A stretch of DNA of 64,000 nt, from assembly GCA_037367355.1 (NCBI GenBank), contig CM074697.1:3596001-3660000 (forward strand), read 5' to 3'. Of the stretch, positions 33,383 to 47,065 are shown one piece after another; positions within the stretch are counted from its first letter, which is position 1, and each line of letters opens with the position of its first letter. The notes below the pieces were generated by a model that ran no database searches, had not been told where the DNA came from, and worked only from the letters and a program-made list of their open reading frames with translations. This DNA comes from Neoscytalidium dimidiatum (Eukaryota; Ascomycota; Dothideomycetes; Botryosphaeriales; Botryosphaeriaceae). The position numbers and the translations under genes are program-made.

Positions 33383-35645
33383 CTACACCGCCGGGCCCGC
33401 CTTCAGCACCTCCGGGGTCGCCTCATCCTGGTACTTCTTGAAGTTCTCGACGAACAGGCCACCCAGCTTCGTGACCTCGTCCTTGAAATCCGCGGTACCC
33501 GTCCAGCTCTTGGCCGGGTTGAGCAGCTCGTCGGGCACGCCGGGGCACGACTTGGGGACGGAGAGGTTGAAGGTCTCGTACGTCTCGTACTCGACCTTGG
33601 CGAGCTCGCCCGAGTGGATGGCGTCGAGGATGGCGCGGGTGTATTTGAGCGGGCAGCGCTTGCCGCCGGTGGTGGCGCCGGCGCCGACCCAGCCGGTGTT
33701 GAGCAGCCAGGCGTTGGCATTGTGCTGGGCGATCTTGTCGGCGAGCATCTTGGCGTAGCGCATGGGGTGCAGCGCCAGGAACGGTTGCGCGAAGCAGGAC
33801 GAGAAGGTCGCCTGCGGCTCCGTGACACCCTGCTCCGTACCAGCCATCTTGGACGTGTAGCCCGAGATGAAGTGGTACATGGTCTGCTCCGTGTTGAGCT
33901 TCGAGATCGGCGGCAGCACACCGCGGGCGTCGCAGGTGAGCAGGATGATGTTGGACGGGTGGCTGGTCGAGATGCACGGAATCTTGGTGTTCTCGATGTA
34001 CTCGATCGGGTACGCGCAGCGGGTGTTTTCCGTGAGCGTCGAGTCATCGTAGTCGACCTCACGCGTCTCCGGGTCGAACACGACGTTCTCCAGGATAGAA
34101 CCGAAGCGGATGGCGTTGAAAATATCGGGCTCCTTCTCCGCCGACAGGCCAATGCACTTGGCGTAGCAGCCACCCTCGATGTTAAAGACGCCCTTGTCAC
34201 TCCAGCAGTGCTCGTCGTCACCGATCAGAGCGCGCTTGGGGTCGGCCGACAGGGTGGTCTTGCCAGTGCCCGACAGACCGAAGAAAACGGTAACGTCACC
34301 ATTCCGGCCCTCATTGGCCGAGGAATGCAGAGTCAAGACGTCGTGCTTCACGGGCATCTCATAGAAGAGCACGGTGAAAATTCCCTTCTTCATCTCACCA
34401 GCGTACTCAGTGCCAAGAATGACCATCTCCTTGTCGGCGAAGTTGATGGAGACGGAAGTGGCAGAAGTCATTCCGGAGGTGTACCTGTTAGCAGGGAAGG
34501 CACCGGCGTTGTAAATGACATAGTCCGGGTGGAAGTGCTCGAGCTCGGCGCGCGAGGGACGGATGAGCATGTTGCGCATGAAGAGAGCATGATAGGCACG
34601 GGCGCAGACGACGCGGACCTTGATGCGGTAGCGCTCGTCCCAGCCGGCGAAACCGTCAACGACATAGATGCGATTCCTGGTGTTCAGGTAGTCGATAGCA
34701 CGCTCGCGGTTAATGCGCCAGACCTGTGCAGCGAAGGGTGTTAGCATGTGGTTACGGAGCACGTGAGACGCAGCCCAGAAAATTGGCGATTTGCATGGGG
34801 CGGATGGAGCGGTCGCGGAGGCGGGTGCGGGGAAGCACCGCCATTCTGCGAATCACACGCGGGGCCGACCACGCTCGGCAACGACGCACAGAAACATGAC
34901 GTCGGCCACGATGTGCAGTGCCGCGACCTGGAAACGAGTATGTGTGGGGTAGTACATCGAGTGACACCGCGGCGGAAAGGAACACCTGCATGGGCATGGG
35001 TATGGACTACTCACGTCAGGACTCATCGGCTTGTTGACAGGGCCCCACCACACATCCTTTTCTGACGACGGCTCCTGAACAATACGCTTGTCGGACGGCG
35101 AGCGCCCAGTCTTTGCTCCCGAATATGCGGACAGTGCACCTGACGAGGTGATGGCCGAGCCGGTCTCGTAGACCAATGCGTCTTCGTAAAGGGCCGCAAC
35201 CGAGGGGTTGGCAATCTGGAATCTCGATGGTTACTACGTTGTTCGCACGTCATGGACGGCACGGGACGGGAAGGAGCACTTACGATTGCCACGCGGTCGT
35301 AGTCGATGTGTGCCTTGTCGTGGAGCTCCTCCTCGATCTCGGTGTGCTCCTTGGACGGCCTGGCAGAGTGCAGCGTCAGTGACCGGTTGGGCTGGAGCGG
35401 AACCACGCCGTGTGCCTCGGCAGGGCGTGGAGGTGGGATACGTACTGGAGGCCGGCCGGGTGGAGGGCCGTCTTGTTGACGTTCTGCGGGTTGGTGACCA
35501 TCTTGAGAGAGCTGGAATGGAAATTGTTCTTCTGCTGCTTCGCAACTTGCTGGCGAGCGTAGTCTCCGGTGTAGAGAGGGCCGGGGGATGCAGTTCGAAC
35601 GGGCACATCGAGCGGGATGCCGGCTCCTTTAGTAGTTCCCGCCAT
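33383..35645 (-). CDS. PCK1: ATP-dependent phosphoenolpyruvate carboxykinase
   Basis: Exons 35645-35446, 35359-35284, 35215-35015 and 34723-33383 give 605 aa, close to other filamentous-fungal PCKs. It converts oxaloacetate and ATP to phosphoenolpyruvate and CO2, the first committed step of gluconeogenesis, in the cytosol. Key motifs: the substrate-binding region [12 protein letters not shown], the phosphate-binding [13 protein letters not shown] (about 305), the metal-binding [23 protein letters not shown], and [10 protein letters not shown]. The N-terminal extension relative to yeast PCK (residues 1-60, [16 protein letters not shown]) is on exon 1. The last intron (34724-35014) is 291 nt, long for the window. 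Carbon-source regulation is usual for the family but I did not identify a convincing site. Confidence 0.97.
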
Positions 35646-37377
35646 GGTTGCGAGGGCTTGTTGCGTCTTCACGATCCTGTCTGGCTTTCCGCGTACGCTC
35701 AGTTAGCAGCGGCGCTGATTGGCCGTGGCGGGTGGTCTGGGAGGCGCAGTTACTACCGAAAAAGAGAGCCGTGGGCCGAAGGGAGCTCTCCGTGTCGTGG
35801 GGATTGGCCCTCTGACGAAAACAAGTCGGGGGCGTGACGGCGTGGGCCTCAGGGCGACGAAAAAGAGCCGGCGCAAAGGATCGATAACAGGTACGAGGTG
35901 TACAAAGAAGCCCAAACATCAGCGCGGACGAGCCTTTAACCGAGGGCGCCCTTAAATGCGGCGCCTGGGGCATCTGGGGCACTGCCCTCGCATTGGCACT
36001 TGGAACAGCCTTTACGTAGGGCGGGCGCAGCGTGTGACCTGCGGTCTGCCTGAACACGCAGCGGCCGCTGTAGCGACGTACCCAGCACCCGGCTCTCGCA
36101 GGCACATGGATGACGACAGGCTGCCGGGTTGCCTGACTGCCTACCTGCCTGGCTGCGGCTGGGCGAGGGGCGGCGATCGGGACGAGGCCGTGACGCCCGC
36201 GCCAGAGGCAGAGAAGAGATGTGGAGGGAGCGGGAGTGGGCTGGAGGGGCACGAGGGGCTGGCCCGGCCCCGCGTTCACAGGCTTGGGCTTAGGCTTGGG
36301 CGCGGGCGCGGGCGCTGGCGCTGCGATGTGGGCCGCGCTGCTGCTGACTCGGCAGGCTCGCGACTGGCTGCTGTTCGGCATCGACATTGCGGGTGACGCC
36401 AGCGCTGCTCTATTTTCGACAAAAAATCCCTGGAAGCGTGTGTGATAATGCCTCATCGTCGCCCGCCCAGCTCCTCGTTTGCCCGACTCCCTCCGTCCGC
36501 GCGAACATCCCAGCGCTGCTTGACGCCAAATTTGCCGCAGTCGGGCCCCCGGAGAGGCCGGGGTGCAGTGCGTGCGCGATGGGTGACGGGCGGTGGGAAG
36601 GGCAGAAAGTCTGGCCCTCGGCCTGCAGCCTGCAGCCAGCCTGGCCCCAGGGCTCGTGTGTTTTAGCCCGTTGCTTGTCTCTGCACCAGTGGCTCGCCCG
36701 GCCGCTGCAGCTCTTCCACGAGATCAGCGGTCTCGTCTTCCCCATGGGACTCGCGTGACAAGCCATGCGCCGGCGTAAGGAAGGAACGAAAAAGAGAGCC
36801 CGGAGGCCAATGGAAATTTTAACATGTGCGCGCCGTCCGCGTCTAGCCGTGTGCGGCCTTGCCTCCCTCCCAAGCCCTGCCCTGCCCTGTCACGATCCGT
36901 CGTTTCTGATCGGATCCATGGATGCGTTCATCGCCCCAGCAGCGGCAGACGCAGAAGCATAGATAAGGGGCCTCTCCAGGTCCCTGCTGCTCTGGAACGC
37001 GATTGATTGAGGGCTGCAGCACGAGCGAAGCCAAAGAGTCAGGAACGCACCGGACCCTGAGGGCGGCAGAGAGTTTGCATCCGTTGCGCTGTGCGTCGCG
37101 ATGGGCGAGCATGCGGCCATGGAAGCTCGCAACCTCTGACGTAAGATTGCCCCATCGCCTCTAGCGCGTTCCCCACAATACACCCGGCGGAGCGAAGGCC
37201 AGGCATGCGCGCACGAGCACGCGTCCGCCCTCCACATTATTGACACACGCACACACGCGCCCCCGACCCGAATCGGGACAAAGTATTATTCAGAGCACCC
37301 GAGGAAACTAGAGCCACGAGCCGCCGCACCGGGGCCAGAACGTAATGGGAACGCAACAAACACCAACCCAACCATCA
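35646..37377. other. PEP carboxykinase upstream region
   Basis: About 1.7 kb between the PCK start and the 3' end of the ABC transporter, both minus strand, so it should contain the PCK promoter. It is GC-rich and low complexity in places (36290-36330 GGGCGC-type runs). Open frames here are Pro/Arg/Ala-rich on both strands; no gene supported. Confidence 0.45.
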
Positions 37378-40300
37378 TCAGGCCTGTCCACCGCCAGTGC
37401 TCTGCTCGTGCTGCTGCTTCCTCCTCTCCTTTTGCTGCCGGCGCTGCGTTGGGCTAAGCGCCTGCTTGATCCTCCGCCCGCCCGAGAGATACAACCAAGA
37501 GCACGCATAGACGACTATAAAGTTAAACACGATGTACGCCCCTGTTGTTTGCCAGCGATTAGCAACCCGCTCTCAGCCGTTTCAAGGTGTGCGCATAAAC
37601 TTACACATGATGCCAAAGTCGCGCCACACGTATCTGTAGAAGATGTTGAAGCTGGTACCCTGTTTGCCTCTCCGTTAGCCAACCGCTCCAACCGCGGAAG
37701 AGGCAAAAGGAGAAAAAGAAAATGAAATACAAATTGCGGAGCACCAAGCAAAAAGCCCGCAAAAATGCAACGATGGAAGCGGCAGCGGATGCGGGACAGG
37801 CGAAAAGAAGCGCCAAGCACATGCACGAGGGTTGGGGTAAGATGCGAGTGTCCCGTCTAGGCGGGCGGTGGCTGAGCCGCGTAGGCCAAGTTTGCGAGTC
37901 CTTCCCTCGGTGCCATCTCCCAATTCCGCACCCGGCCCGTCCCGATGCTCTCCTAGGGTGTGTCCCGGATTCTCGCGCACTCGCAACCCACCACCGGGGT
38001 GAGCTTTACCGCTGCGAGGCCCTTGCCAAGCGAATGTTGCGGAAAAGGTGGGGGGAAAAGATACACGCAGACGAAAAAGCCGCCGGAAAAGAGATAAGGC
38101 GCGGGATCTACTTACGAATTGGTCTCCATTGGCATACTGACAGTAGCCGCAGCTGCCGTCGGGATTCGTCTGCACGTAGCCGCTCATCTGGGCGAACGGC
38201 CCCGCGTAGCTCTCGCACGTCTGTCCCGGGGGAGCGTTGAACCGAGCTATCTCGTTGCTGTCGCACCGTATCGGCTGATTGTGCGTGAGCAGCCCGAGGA
38301 ACGATTCGAGCAGATATCGGAACGGCGTCTACAAGTGCAAGCCGGTTAGCCCACGAAAAGACAAAGGGGGCGGGCGTCCCCGTCAAACTCTAAACGAAGT
38401 TGTCCGTTGCTTCACTTACCAGATGGTACATCCAGGACCGCCAGAAGTACGGCAGCGTCGCGTACGGCACCACCACACCGCAGAAACTGACCACGAATAG
38501 GAAGAAAATCGGGACCAGCAGCGAAGCCAGCAGCTCGTTGGGCGAAAAAGCCGCAATCGCCTGACCAAATCCAAGATAGTACAGCTCGAACACAATCACA
38601 AGCGCCCACACGCTCGCTGACGTGTACGAATCCCTTGGGAAGTTCGGCGGGAAGTACCAACACGCCCAGTAGATGGTGCCAGCAACGATGCGGTACGGAA
38701 TCTCCGAGATGATGGCCGCTGTCGTGAACGCAAACCAAGAATAAATCTTGGAGTTCGACTCGCGCGACTCGAAGATCGACCGAGCCTCCAGGAAGCGTGG
38801 CTGAAGCTGCTGGATCAGCGGCGGCGAGATGGTGAGCGTCATGAAGGTCGAGAACAGGCGCGACTGCATGTCGATCTGGCTGTTGCCCAAGTCCCAGAAG
38901 GTGAAACCGTTGAAGAGACCGGTGAAGATATGCAGCATCACCATGCCCATCACGTACTGCGGAGCCCGCCACATCGCGACGAACGACCGCTTCATCACCG
39001 TCATGACTTGAGTTGACAGAGGCATAGCGTACTCTCGGTCGTCACGGATCTTCTCCTTGTTTCCCACTTGCCTGCGGTCCGAGATGATCTGTTGGACCTC
39101 CTTCGTAAGTCGCTCGTTCTCGGGTGATCTCTCCCACACATCTCCCCAATCCTGTCCCTTGTAATCTGGGTTACCTGCCCCAATAGCTTCCAGCATATAT
39201 TCTGCCGGGTTTGCTTTCGGTGGACACTTCTTCGCTCCGTTCCTCTCCAGATACTGGATGAGATTTTTGCTGTCGTGTCCAAGCTCGCCGAAATACACCG
39301 TCCGACCACCACTCTTCAGCAGCAGGAGCTGATCGAAATTCTCAAATAAGACAGAGCTCGGCTGATGGATAGTGCAAAGGATTGCCTGCCCAGCATCCGC
39401 AAGCTTACGCAGGAAGCGAACAATGTTGAAGGCAGCACCGCTATCCAGACCAGAAGTCGGTTCGTCAAGGAACATGAGAAGCTCAGGCTTGCTGGCCAAC
39501 TCCACACCGATGGTAAGACGCTTGCGTTGTTCCTGGTTCAACCCTGCTCCAGGCTTGCCAATAGCGGCGCCGGCAATGTCGCGCATTTCTAGGAGATCAA
39601 TGATCTTCTCGACGTAGTCGTACTTCTCCTGGAGAGGCACTTCTCTAGGCTGCCGCAACTTTGCGGAGAAGCGCAAGGCTTCCCTCACCGTTGAGGTAGA
39701 TTCGTGGACATCCTGCTGTTCAGCAAATCCGGTACTGCGTTGGAAAGACTTCGGCAACGGTCTACCGTCAACCAGGAAATCTCCTGTGACAACGCCAAAT
39801 CGTATACGCTGAGCCAAGACATTGAGCAGTGTTGTTTTGCCCGCACCTATTCGCCGTCAGTATTGACACCCTACAATAGCTCTCCGGAGAAGAAAAGGCC
39901 TTACCAGAAGCGCCCATCAACGCTGTCAATTTTCCGGGCTTGACATACCCCTGCACATTCTGCAGCAATTTCCTCTCACCACCCTGATATGGAATTGTAT
40001 AATTCACGTCCCGCCACGTGAAAATGGTATCATTCTTCGCAACACCCTCCGTGCTCCTCTGCTCCTCCTTCTCCTCCCTCTCCATATCCCCATTCGCCAC
40101 CGTGCCACCATTCTGCTTCCCCTTCTCCTCATCTCCAGGCAGTTTTCCCTTCTCCATCTCCTCCTTCACCGCGCTCGGCGCCTGTCCGCGCTTGTAGATC
40201 GTCACGCTGCCGCCTCCCTTATTCGGCTTCTGCATCTCCATGCCCACCGCGGTCAAGAAGACGAAGAACGCGAAGAACGCGCAGATGAACCCGAAATTGC

Positions 40301-42872
40301 GCCACAGGTGCGCGCGCGAGTAGCTGTACGCGACCTGGATGTAATCCGCACCGCTCACGACCGTCGAGCCGGGCCGACTCCCCTGCAGCGCGCACGTCTG
40401 GAACTCCGGGGTCGCGCCGGGGACCTGGGGCACGACGTACGGCGGCACGCACTGGATGTCGAGGTTGTAGAACTCGTTGGCCATGAGGCCCTCGAAGCCG
40501 TACTGGACGGGGTTGACCCAGCGCAGCCACGAGAACCAGGGGTGCATCTTGCGCGGCGGGATGAGGTAGCCGGTGTAGACGACGAGGATCTGGATGGCGA
40601 CGCCGGTGATGCGCGTGGCGACGTCGAGCGAGTCGACGAGGGCGCCGATGGCGCGGAAGAAGGCGTACATGGTCATGGTCAGGATGAAGAGGAAGAGCAG
40701 GCTGATGAAGAACTGCGAGGCCGTGCGCTGCAGGTTGCTCATGAAGTACACGACGATGTCGAAGAGAGCGACCTGGATGAGCACGAGCGGCACGTCGACG
40801 ACGGTTTGTGCGAGCGCGTAGGCAGATGGCCGGTAGAACGAGAAGCTCTTGTGCTTCAGCAGGATCGGGCGCGAGCCGAAGGCCGCTGTCAGCTCAGCCA
40901 GGGCGAGCAGTGCGTTGAATAGGAGCATGAAGAAAATTACACCGCCGCGGGTGAACACGCCGGCGGCGGTTTTGGGCTGGTTGTAGAACAGACTCCCGAC
41001 GATGAGGGCTTGAAAGAGGATGCCGCCCCATTTGCCGGCAAGTGACTGCTTGTCGCCGATCATGACGAGGAATTGGCGCTTGGTGCAGGCCATGACTTGC
41101 ATGGGAAATGAGATTGTGTAGTTCTTCTTCTTGGTCGCCTTGCTTGCTGCGGCTCGACGTTCCTCTTCTTGCCGTCTGGTTTCTTCTTGGAACTCTTCAA
41201 TCTCCGCTAGGTTCTTCTTGTGCCTCTCGCTCTTGAAGAAGATCTCTGCAAACTGCTCAGCGGATCTCGGGATGCGATCCTCCCATCCCTCCTTGACGTG
41301 GCGCTCGTGCTGGTCCGTGACTGAGGTGAGAAAATCTGCACTGGTCCAACGCGGCGGCTGAACAAATCCGAGCTGTTTGAAGTACGCAGGTGCTTCGTCC
41401 GCAGGGCCGAAGTAACAACATTTTCCCTCATCGATCAGTAAGACTTTGTCGAACAAGCTGTACAAGCTCTCTCCAGCTTGATACAAGGCAACTGAAGTAG
41501 AGACGCGTGCCATATTTGTGAGAGATCGCAAGCTCTGGACGTATTCCAGCGCCGTGGAAGCATCCAGCCCTTTCGTACTGTTGTCCCACGCTTGGACCGA
41601 AGCCTTCGTGATCATTGCCTCTGCAATACTGACCCTCTTCTTCTCGCCACCCGAGACGCCGCGCACAAACTCATTCCCTACTTTCGTCCCCATCGTATGC
41701 TCGATCCAGAAGAGCTTGCTAACAACCCTCAAAAACTCGCGGATGTAATCCTTCCGCGACTCGCCCTCCTTCCTCGAGTCCTTCCCGGGGGTCCTCGTCT
41801 TGAGCGCAAAAGTAAGTGTATTCTTAACGCTGAGCGTCGCGTAGTGCAGGTCCTCCTCCGGATTGTACAGCACCTCGCTCCTATACTTCTTCGACATGAC
41901 CTCTGCCGACGTACCGCCATACGCCACCTCCCCCTCAACGCTCTCGAACCCGAACCGCTGATTCCCAATGACCTTTAGGAAGGTCGAGCAGCCCGCGCCT
42001 GGCCTACCTAGCACCAGCAGCATCTCGCCCGGCCTGACGCAGCCCGAGAAATCGTCGATCAGCGTCCTGACCGGGGGCTTGCCCGCAGCCCTGCGCGGGC
42101 CTAACGCGAACAAGTTCCTGACGAACCGCAGCGGGCCGAGGAAAATGTCGCCGGTCGTGGGCTGCAGTGCGGCGCCCAGCCCCATGCCGCGCACGGTCAG
42201 GTTCTTGAACACCACGCCCGCGTGGCGCGTCTTCTCCTCCTCGGAGCTCTCCTGGCGCGACTGCCCGAACATGCGGGACAGCAGGCGGTCGATCTCCTCT
42301 TGCTCGGCGGCATGGTCGGGGTCGGTGGCGGTCGAGGAGGAGGCGGCCGCGGTGGAGCGGGCGGACCGGTCGGTGCGGCGCCGCGAGAGCACCTTGAACA
42401 GCTCGTCTTCGGTGATGGTGCGGCCGGATGCCGTTTTCTTCAGCTGGGGCCGCTCGTCTTGTTCCTGTTGCTGCTGGTGCTGCTCCGCGCCCGTCTTGAT
42501 GGGCATGAAACCGCCGTCGACATCCTTGTCGCTCTGGTAGTCATCGATTTCCTTTTCGACCGACTCGCGGGCGGGATGGTGGTCGTTGTGCTCCGTGTCG
42601 CCATCGAGGGGGGTGTATACGCTGCTTTTCTCTTCAGGGCTGGGCACGGCGGTGTTTTCTCCCGAGGACGAGGCGTGGGCGTTGAGGTCTGCTGGTAGCG
42701 GTGCTACCGCTGAGACATGCAAGGGCTGTTGGCGCTCATTCCGGGGAGTGGATGCTCGCGGGGTGGTGGTTCCGGGGTATTCGTTCAGTTCGTCATTGTG
42801 TGCGGGCGTCTCCAGCCAGCCGCCGGGAATCTCGTTCTCCACATCTGGTGTGGGTTTCTCTGAGCGGTCCAT
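37378..42872 (-). CDS. PDR-type (ABCG) full-size ABC transporter
   Basis: Exons 42872-39905, 39846-38420, 38328-38116, 37659-37605 (55 nt) and 37541-37378 give 1608 aa. The start is the ATG at 42872 (MDRSEKPTPDVENE). Layout is NBD1-TMD1-NBD2-TMD2. NBD1 has the degenerate PDR Walker A GRPGAGCSTFLK and signature VSGGEKKRVSIAE. NBD2 has GASGAGKTTLLNVLA, split by intron 1, with LNQEQRKRLTIGVEL and LLMFLDEPTSGLDS. The last TMD loop has conserved cysteines (NPDGSCGYCQYANGDQF) and the final helices come from exons 4-5 (FNFIVVYACSWLYL). Such pumps export azoles, plant defence compounds and other lipophilic drugs from the plasma membrane. The about 210-residue N-terminal region is acidic and low complexity, longer than usual. 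Intron 3 is 456 nt. Confidence 0.95.
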
Positions 42873-45800
42873 GACTAGAAACCCCACTGGCGCGCGGTTG
42901 AAATGAAAGGAGCGCGATGAGGTTCAGGGTATCATAGATGAGCGAGAACGCACTCAGCGCGAGGGGCAGCGGCCTTCGGTTTTTTGTAGACAGGGAGTAG
43001 TCCACTGGCGGCGATCGGCACGGGTAGTGTGCAAGCAAGTTATCGCCCGTTTTGGGGTGGCCGTGCGCCGTTGCGGAGGCCTCACTGTCAACAAAGATGT
43101 CATTGTACGGACGGAATACTAGCAACCCGAGCACCGAGACAGCGAAAAGAGCGAAAGATGCGAGCAGAGGCTGGCATGGCTAGCAGGGAGCACGTGCTGA
43201 TAGCAGGGCGTTGACGCGTTCTACAGGTTGGGATGGTCGAAGGATTCAGATGAAAGAGCTGTGCATTGCGTCACCGAGACGAAAGCATCCACACTAAGCC
43301 CAGCGTCACCCCGTCGGTGCGATTTTTGAGCCGCTCCGTCTCCGAGCCCCGATCAAATCAAGACGCCTGCCCGTCTGCAAGACACGAAACAGCCACAGGT
43401 GCCCCCCGAAAAAGCATCAATCGATGATGGTGCCCAGCTGCTAGGTCGCGCTCAAGCCTCGTCGAAGATTCCTGTCCGTCGCGCCGCACGTCGAATTAGC
43501 CGCGATCGACGACAGGATCGCCCGCTTGGCGCGCACGACTGATCGATTCGATCTCTCTGCTTCGGGTCTAGAGACGGGCTTTCCCGCCCGCTCTCACCGA
43601 CATGCCTCACTCCGCGGGGCCCGAAACGGATGGAAACCCTCCGTCTATTCGAGAATTAGTCGCCTATCTCACACTACAAATTCTCGTCAAAAGGACATGG
43701 AGAGTCGATATGCGTCACAGCCAAACGGGTACACATTAACACTCACTGCGGAAGGATGACTCTGGAAGCATGCCGACGGCATATCTTTGGGTTGTGCCGA
43801 TGTTCGCCGATATCCTACAACTGGCCTTTAATTGCAAGAGTTTCTTTCACATTCCATGGCGCTAGATCACATCAGATTCCTTGACAGTGGCATGGCAGGC
43901 AAGATTGGCGCCCAGCCAGCTCATCGTCTAACATTCCAAGTTGATAGTCATTCAAACGCGGAGCTTGAACTACTGGATAGGCGTGTGAGAAGCAAAGTTG
44001 GTTTCTCTATTGAGCAGTGAGCTGCATGGTAAATTACAAAACATTCGGCAATCAGTCTAGATGCGAGTGCGTTAGCCCATCTAGGGAGTTCATTTAGGGA
44101 TAATTTTCTGCTTCAATAGATAATTTGTATTTCTGTTGTCATAATTAAGAAGGTGACCGCAGAGACCCATGACTGGCATCAACAAATACTCCAACAGCAC
44201 CTCCCTATCATTTTGGAATGCAGGTGCCTTTAATCGTTATTAATGCACTCTTCATTTTCCTAGAGAGATGCAAGTGTTGACCATGTGAAACAACAGTAAG
44301 GCTTTTGGATTACTAGCTACAGAACTATAACCCAAATTGTACGTATGCTCTACATCTACTTATGCGCAACACAATACTTATCAAATACAATATGGAGCAG
44401 ATTGAGATCGGCCTTATGATGCAGCCGACAGCTTGGGTGCTCCAGATCCGAAAAAACACCGCCACTCCAACCAACCCCCTGGTCGACATGAAAAAATTTT
44501 GTCCCCCTCCTTCCGACGGCTACCAAAACAGTAAAAAGAACGATCAACCAGATACTACGACGGCCGGGACTTGAACCCAGGACCTTCAGTGTGTTAGACT
44601 GACGTGATAACCAACTACACCACCATCGCTGTTGACTGATTGTTGACTAGTTTAAGCCCAGCAGTCAAAATATAGTTAAACACAGATGACAGGTATGTGA
44701 AGTGGCCTTTCTACCACGGGAAGCCCTCACAGCCGTGAAAGACCTGAATGGAAATCTGTCGCCTACCCGCATCGATCGTCCTGGTGTGATGGGTTTCGAA
44801 TACCTATGTGCGTAAAAGTTGTAGATGCAGAACCCGTACAAACATCATCGCAAAGATAGTTCTACAGCAGTGTTCTCCCTAACTTCAAGAGAAGCATAGG
44901 ATCGCAGAGCTAGGCAAGTAAAGTTATGGGGGTCCTGTGCGAGACGAAATTTCCAAGTGGAGTCTGTTCTCGGCGAGAAGTCGGCAGGCGTGATCCGTGC
45001 GTTACCGAGAAGAGACATTGACGAAAAGGGGACGTAGAGTAAGCTTATTCAGTCTTCATAGCGTGGATCCCATGTCTAGATAGACGGCCCTGCATGTGGA
45101 CAGCTGAGCCCATTCTTGATAACTGCTGTCGTTAAAATTTCGAAGGTTTTCTGAAACCGATACAGTACCCTTACATCGCCACGCAGCGAAAGGCCGATAC
45201 ACTGCAACGCATATAGCCATAGCTGCAATCGCTGGTAGCAGTGGAAGGATTTTGCGGAAGACCAGCGTATAGTTCAGGCACCGGATCAGCTATCAGTCTG
45301 GATGCGGCCTCGTAGCCAAGATCACATAAGTATCCTCAGGCTGGCCAAGTCTCGTGGTGACTCTTTTCTTTTTTTTATTTTTTTACATCAAACCGTTACG
45401 TCACTCACTTACCGTAGACTATATCTTCTGGAAGATTTAGGCGCGGAAAACTTGGGTTAGATTGGTCCTGCTTCTCTAACGCGCGGGAGCTCGAGCGACA
45501 GGATATCTGGTGTGATCCCAAATTTCCGTCAGCTGGGTTGTAATATGCATATACTTGGCGTAAGAGACCTAAATCATCGTTATGATCAGAACGAATGTTA
45601 GTTTGTTGCACGTGTAGGCCCTTCACAGCGCCGGGGTCTGGTAGAGGTCGTCATTCCTTGCGCTGTTGATGTGGCGGTATTCTTGGTCTAGATTGGTATT
45701 GTCGAATAGGTAGTCTCAAACACCAATTGGCCAGTGGAAAGGAATTGGGAGGGGCGATTTTAGGTGAGAGGCGCCTAATTAACACAGAGAATGCCCGTCA

Positions 45801-46100
45801 GAATAGCAACTCTTCAGCTGAAGCACAGCAATTCAACTTAATGCTTTTTTTGTTTCTGTATACGCCTGGACCATGTAATGTGATCGAATAATGTTGATAT
45901 CCGATCTGGTCCGCATTCACGTGGCGGTGACTGTCACCATTATGCACCTATATGGCCAAGGGCCCCAGGCCTTGCAACCACGGATTAGCATCAATCCTAG
46001 CAGAATAGCAAAATGGGATACTCGGAGGATTCTTAAGCCCAGCCCACTTATCCAGACTCCATTCGCCGAACCAATTCCTTTCTCTGAAGCACGTAATTGT
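42873..46100. other. Long intergenic region with one tRNA gene
   Basis: 3.2 kb between the ABC transporter start and the end of the SPF30-like gene. The first 700 bases are the ABC promoter side; from 43800 it is AT-rich. The tRNA at 44556-44629 is the only gene I can support. Confidence 0.5.
44556..44629 (-). tRNA. tRNA-Val (anticodon AAC)
   Basis: The minus strand folds as a standard cloverleaf with no intron. The acceptor stem GCGATGG pairs with CCGTCGT (two G-U/T pairs). The D-arm is GTG...CAC. The anticodon stem TCAGT/ACTGA encloses CTAACAC, giving anticodon AAC. The T-arm CTGGG-TTCAAGT-CCCGG has the B-box consensus. The CCA end is not encoded, as in eukaryotes. Confidence 0.92.
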
Positions 46101-47065
46101 TCACTCGTCGTCATCGACTGCCTGGTAGATATGACGGCTGCGCGTTGGGTCTTTACGCATCTCCTGGCCGGAGCCAGTAAAGCCAACTGCAAATCATTAG
46201 AAGTGAATAAGCTCAGAAGGGAAGGCAAAACTCACCGCGAGCAGTGACGCTGCTGCCTGTGCGGAACATGCTATCCTTCTTCTTCATGCCCTTGCCGGAG
46301 GCAGCGAACTGCTGCCACTTATTCTTGTTCGACTCCAGCTCCTTGTTCGCCTTCACCTTACGGGGGATCTTGGCCGGCTTGGGAGGGCCGTCGCTAACTT
46401 TGCTGGGCTCCTTCTTCACCTGGCTGGCGAGGGCCGGGTTGATGTCCGCGGCGGCCGAGATGACGCCAGACGTAGCGGGAGCGGTAGGGGTAGTCGGAGT
46501 GACTGGAGAGCCATCAGCCTTGCGCTTCCTAGACTCGTTTGAGATCGGCTTGATTTCGTGGGCGGCCAGAGTCTCGGTGTCGTTGTACTGAGTGAACTTG
46601 ATGTGGTAGTTGGGAGCGGTCGAGGAGCCAGTGATGCTGAGAATCTTAGCCGGATAGAAGGCCTTGTCGCCGGACTTCCATTTCGCCAGCACGATATCGT
46701 TGACCTTGTAGGCGACAGGCGCGGCGGGCTCGTCGTCGGCCGGGGCGGGGGCAGACTTCTTGAAGGCTGGGTGGTTCTCCCTGGACCATTTCTCCTTGGC
46801 GGGCGGCGGCGACGGGGGCTTCGGGGCCGGGGCGCGCGCCTTCTCTTCCTCCAGCAAGGCTTGGAAGGCCTCGATGCCAGACTCTAGCTCTACCTTGAGC
46901 TCGATCAGGCCGGAGTTGTCGGGCTCAACCTCAAGCTTTGCATTTGTCTCCTCGAGCTAGCGAGACGTCAGTAAGGGTCAGAAGGTCATGAGACACGGCG
47001 GGGCGCCTAACCTGCCTAGTGAAGTCCTTGAGGGACTCCTCCAGCTCCTGGATAGCGCTACTCAT
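46101..47065 (-). CDS. SMN/SPF30-like Tudor-domain splicing factor
   Basis: Exons 47065-47012, 46956-46236 and 46186-46101 give 286 aa. It starts MSSAIQELEESLKDFTRQ, the coiled N-terminus of SPF30 (SMNDC1) proteins. A Tudor domain follows around 105-160: YKVNDIVLAKWKSGDKAFYP and AKILSITGS, with aromatic cage residues, then YHIKFTQYNDTETLAAHEI. The C-terminus has the SPF30 tail NKWQQFAASGKGMKKKDSMF and, after the last intron, VGFTGSGQEMRKDPTR. SPF30 binds symmetrically dimethylated arginine on Sm proteins and helps tri-snRNP join the spliceosome in the nucleus. The linker is rich in Lys, Pro and Thr. It shares a divergent 1.35-kb region with the AP-1 gene. Confidence 0.88.

Noticed and set aside
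33614..34744. 376-codon frame antisense to PEP carboxykinase
   Set aside because: It mirrors the GC-rich third-codon bias of the real PCK exon on the other strand.
35629..36456. 275-codon minus-strand frame overlapping the PCK start
   Set aside because: Pro/Ala/Lys repeats and overlap with PCK exon 1 in another frame; a low-complexity artefact of the promoter region.
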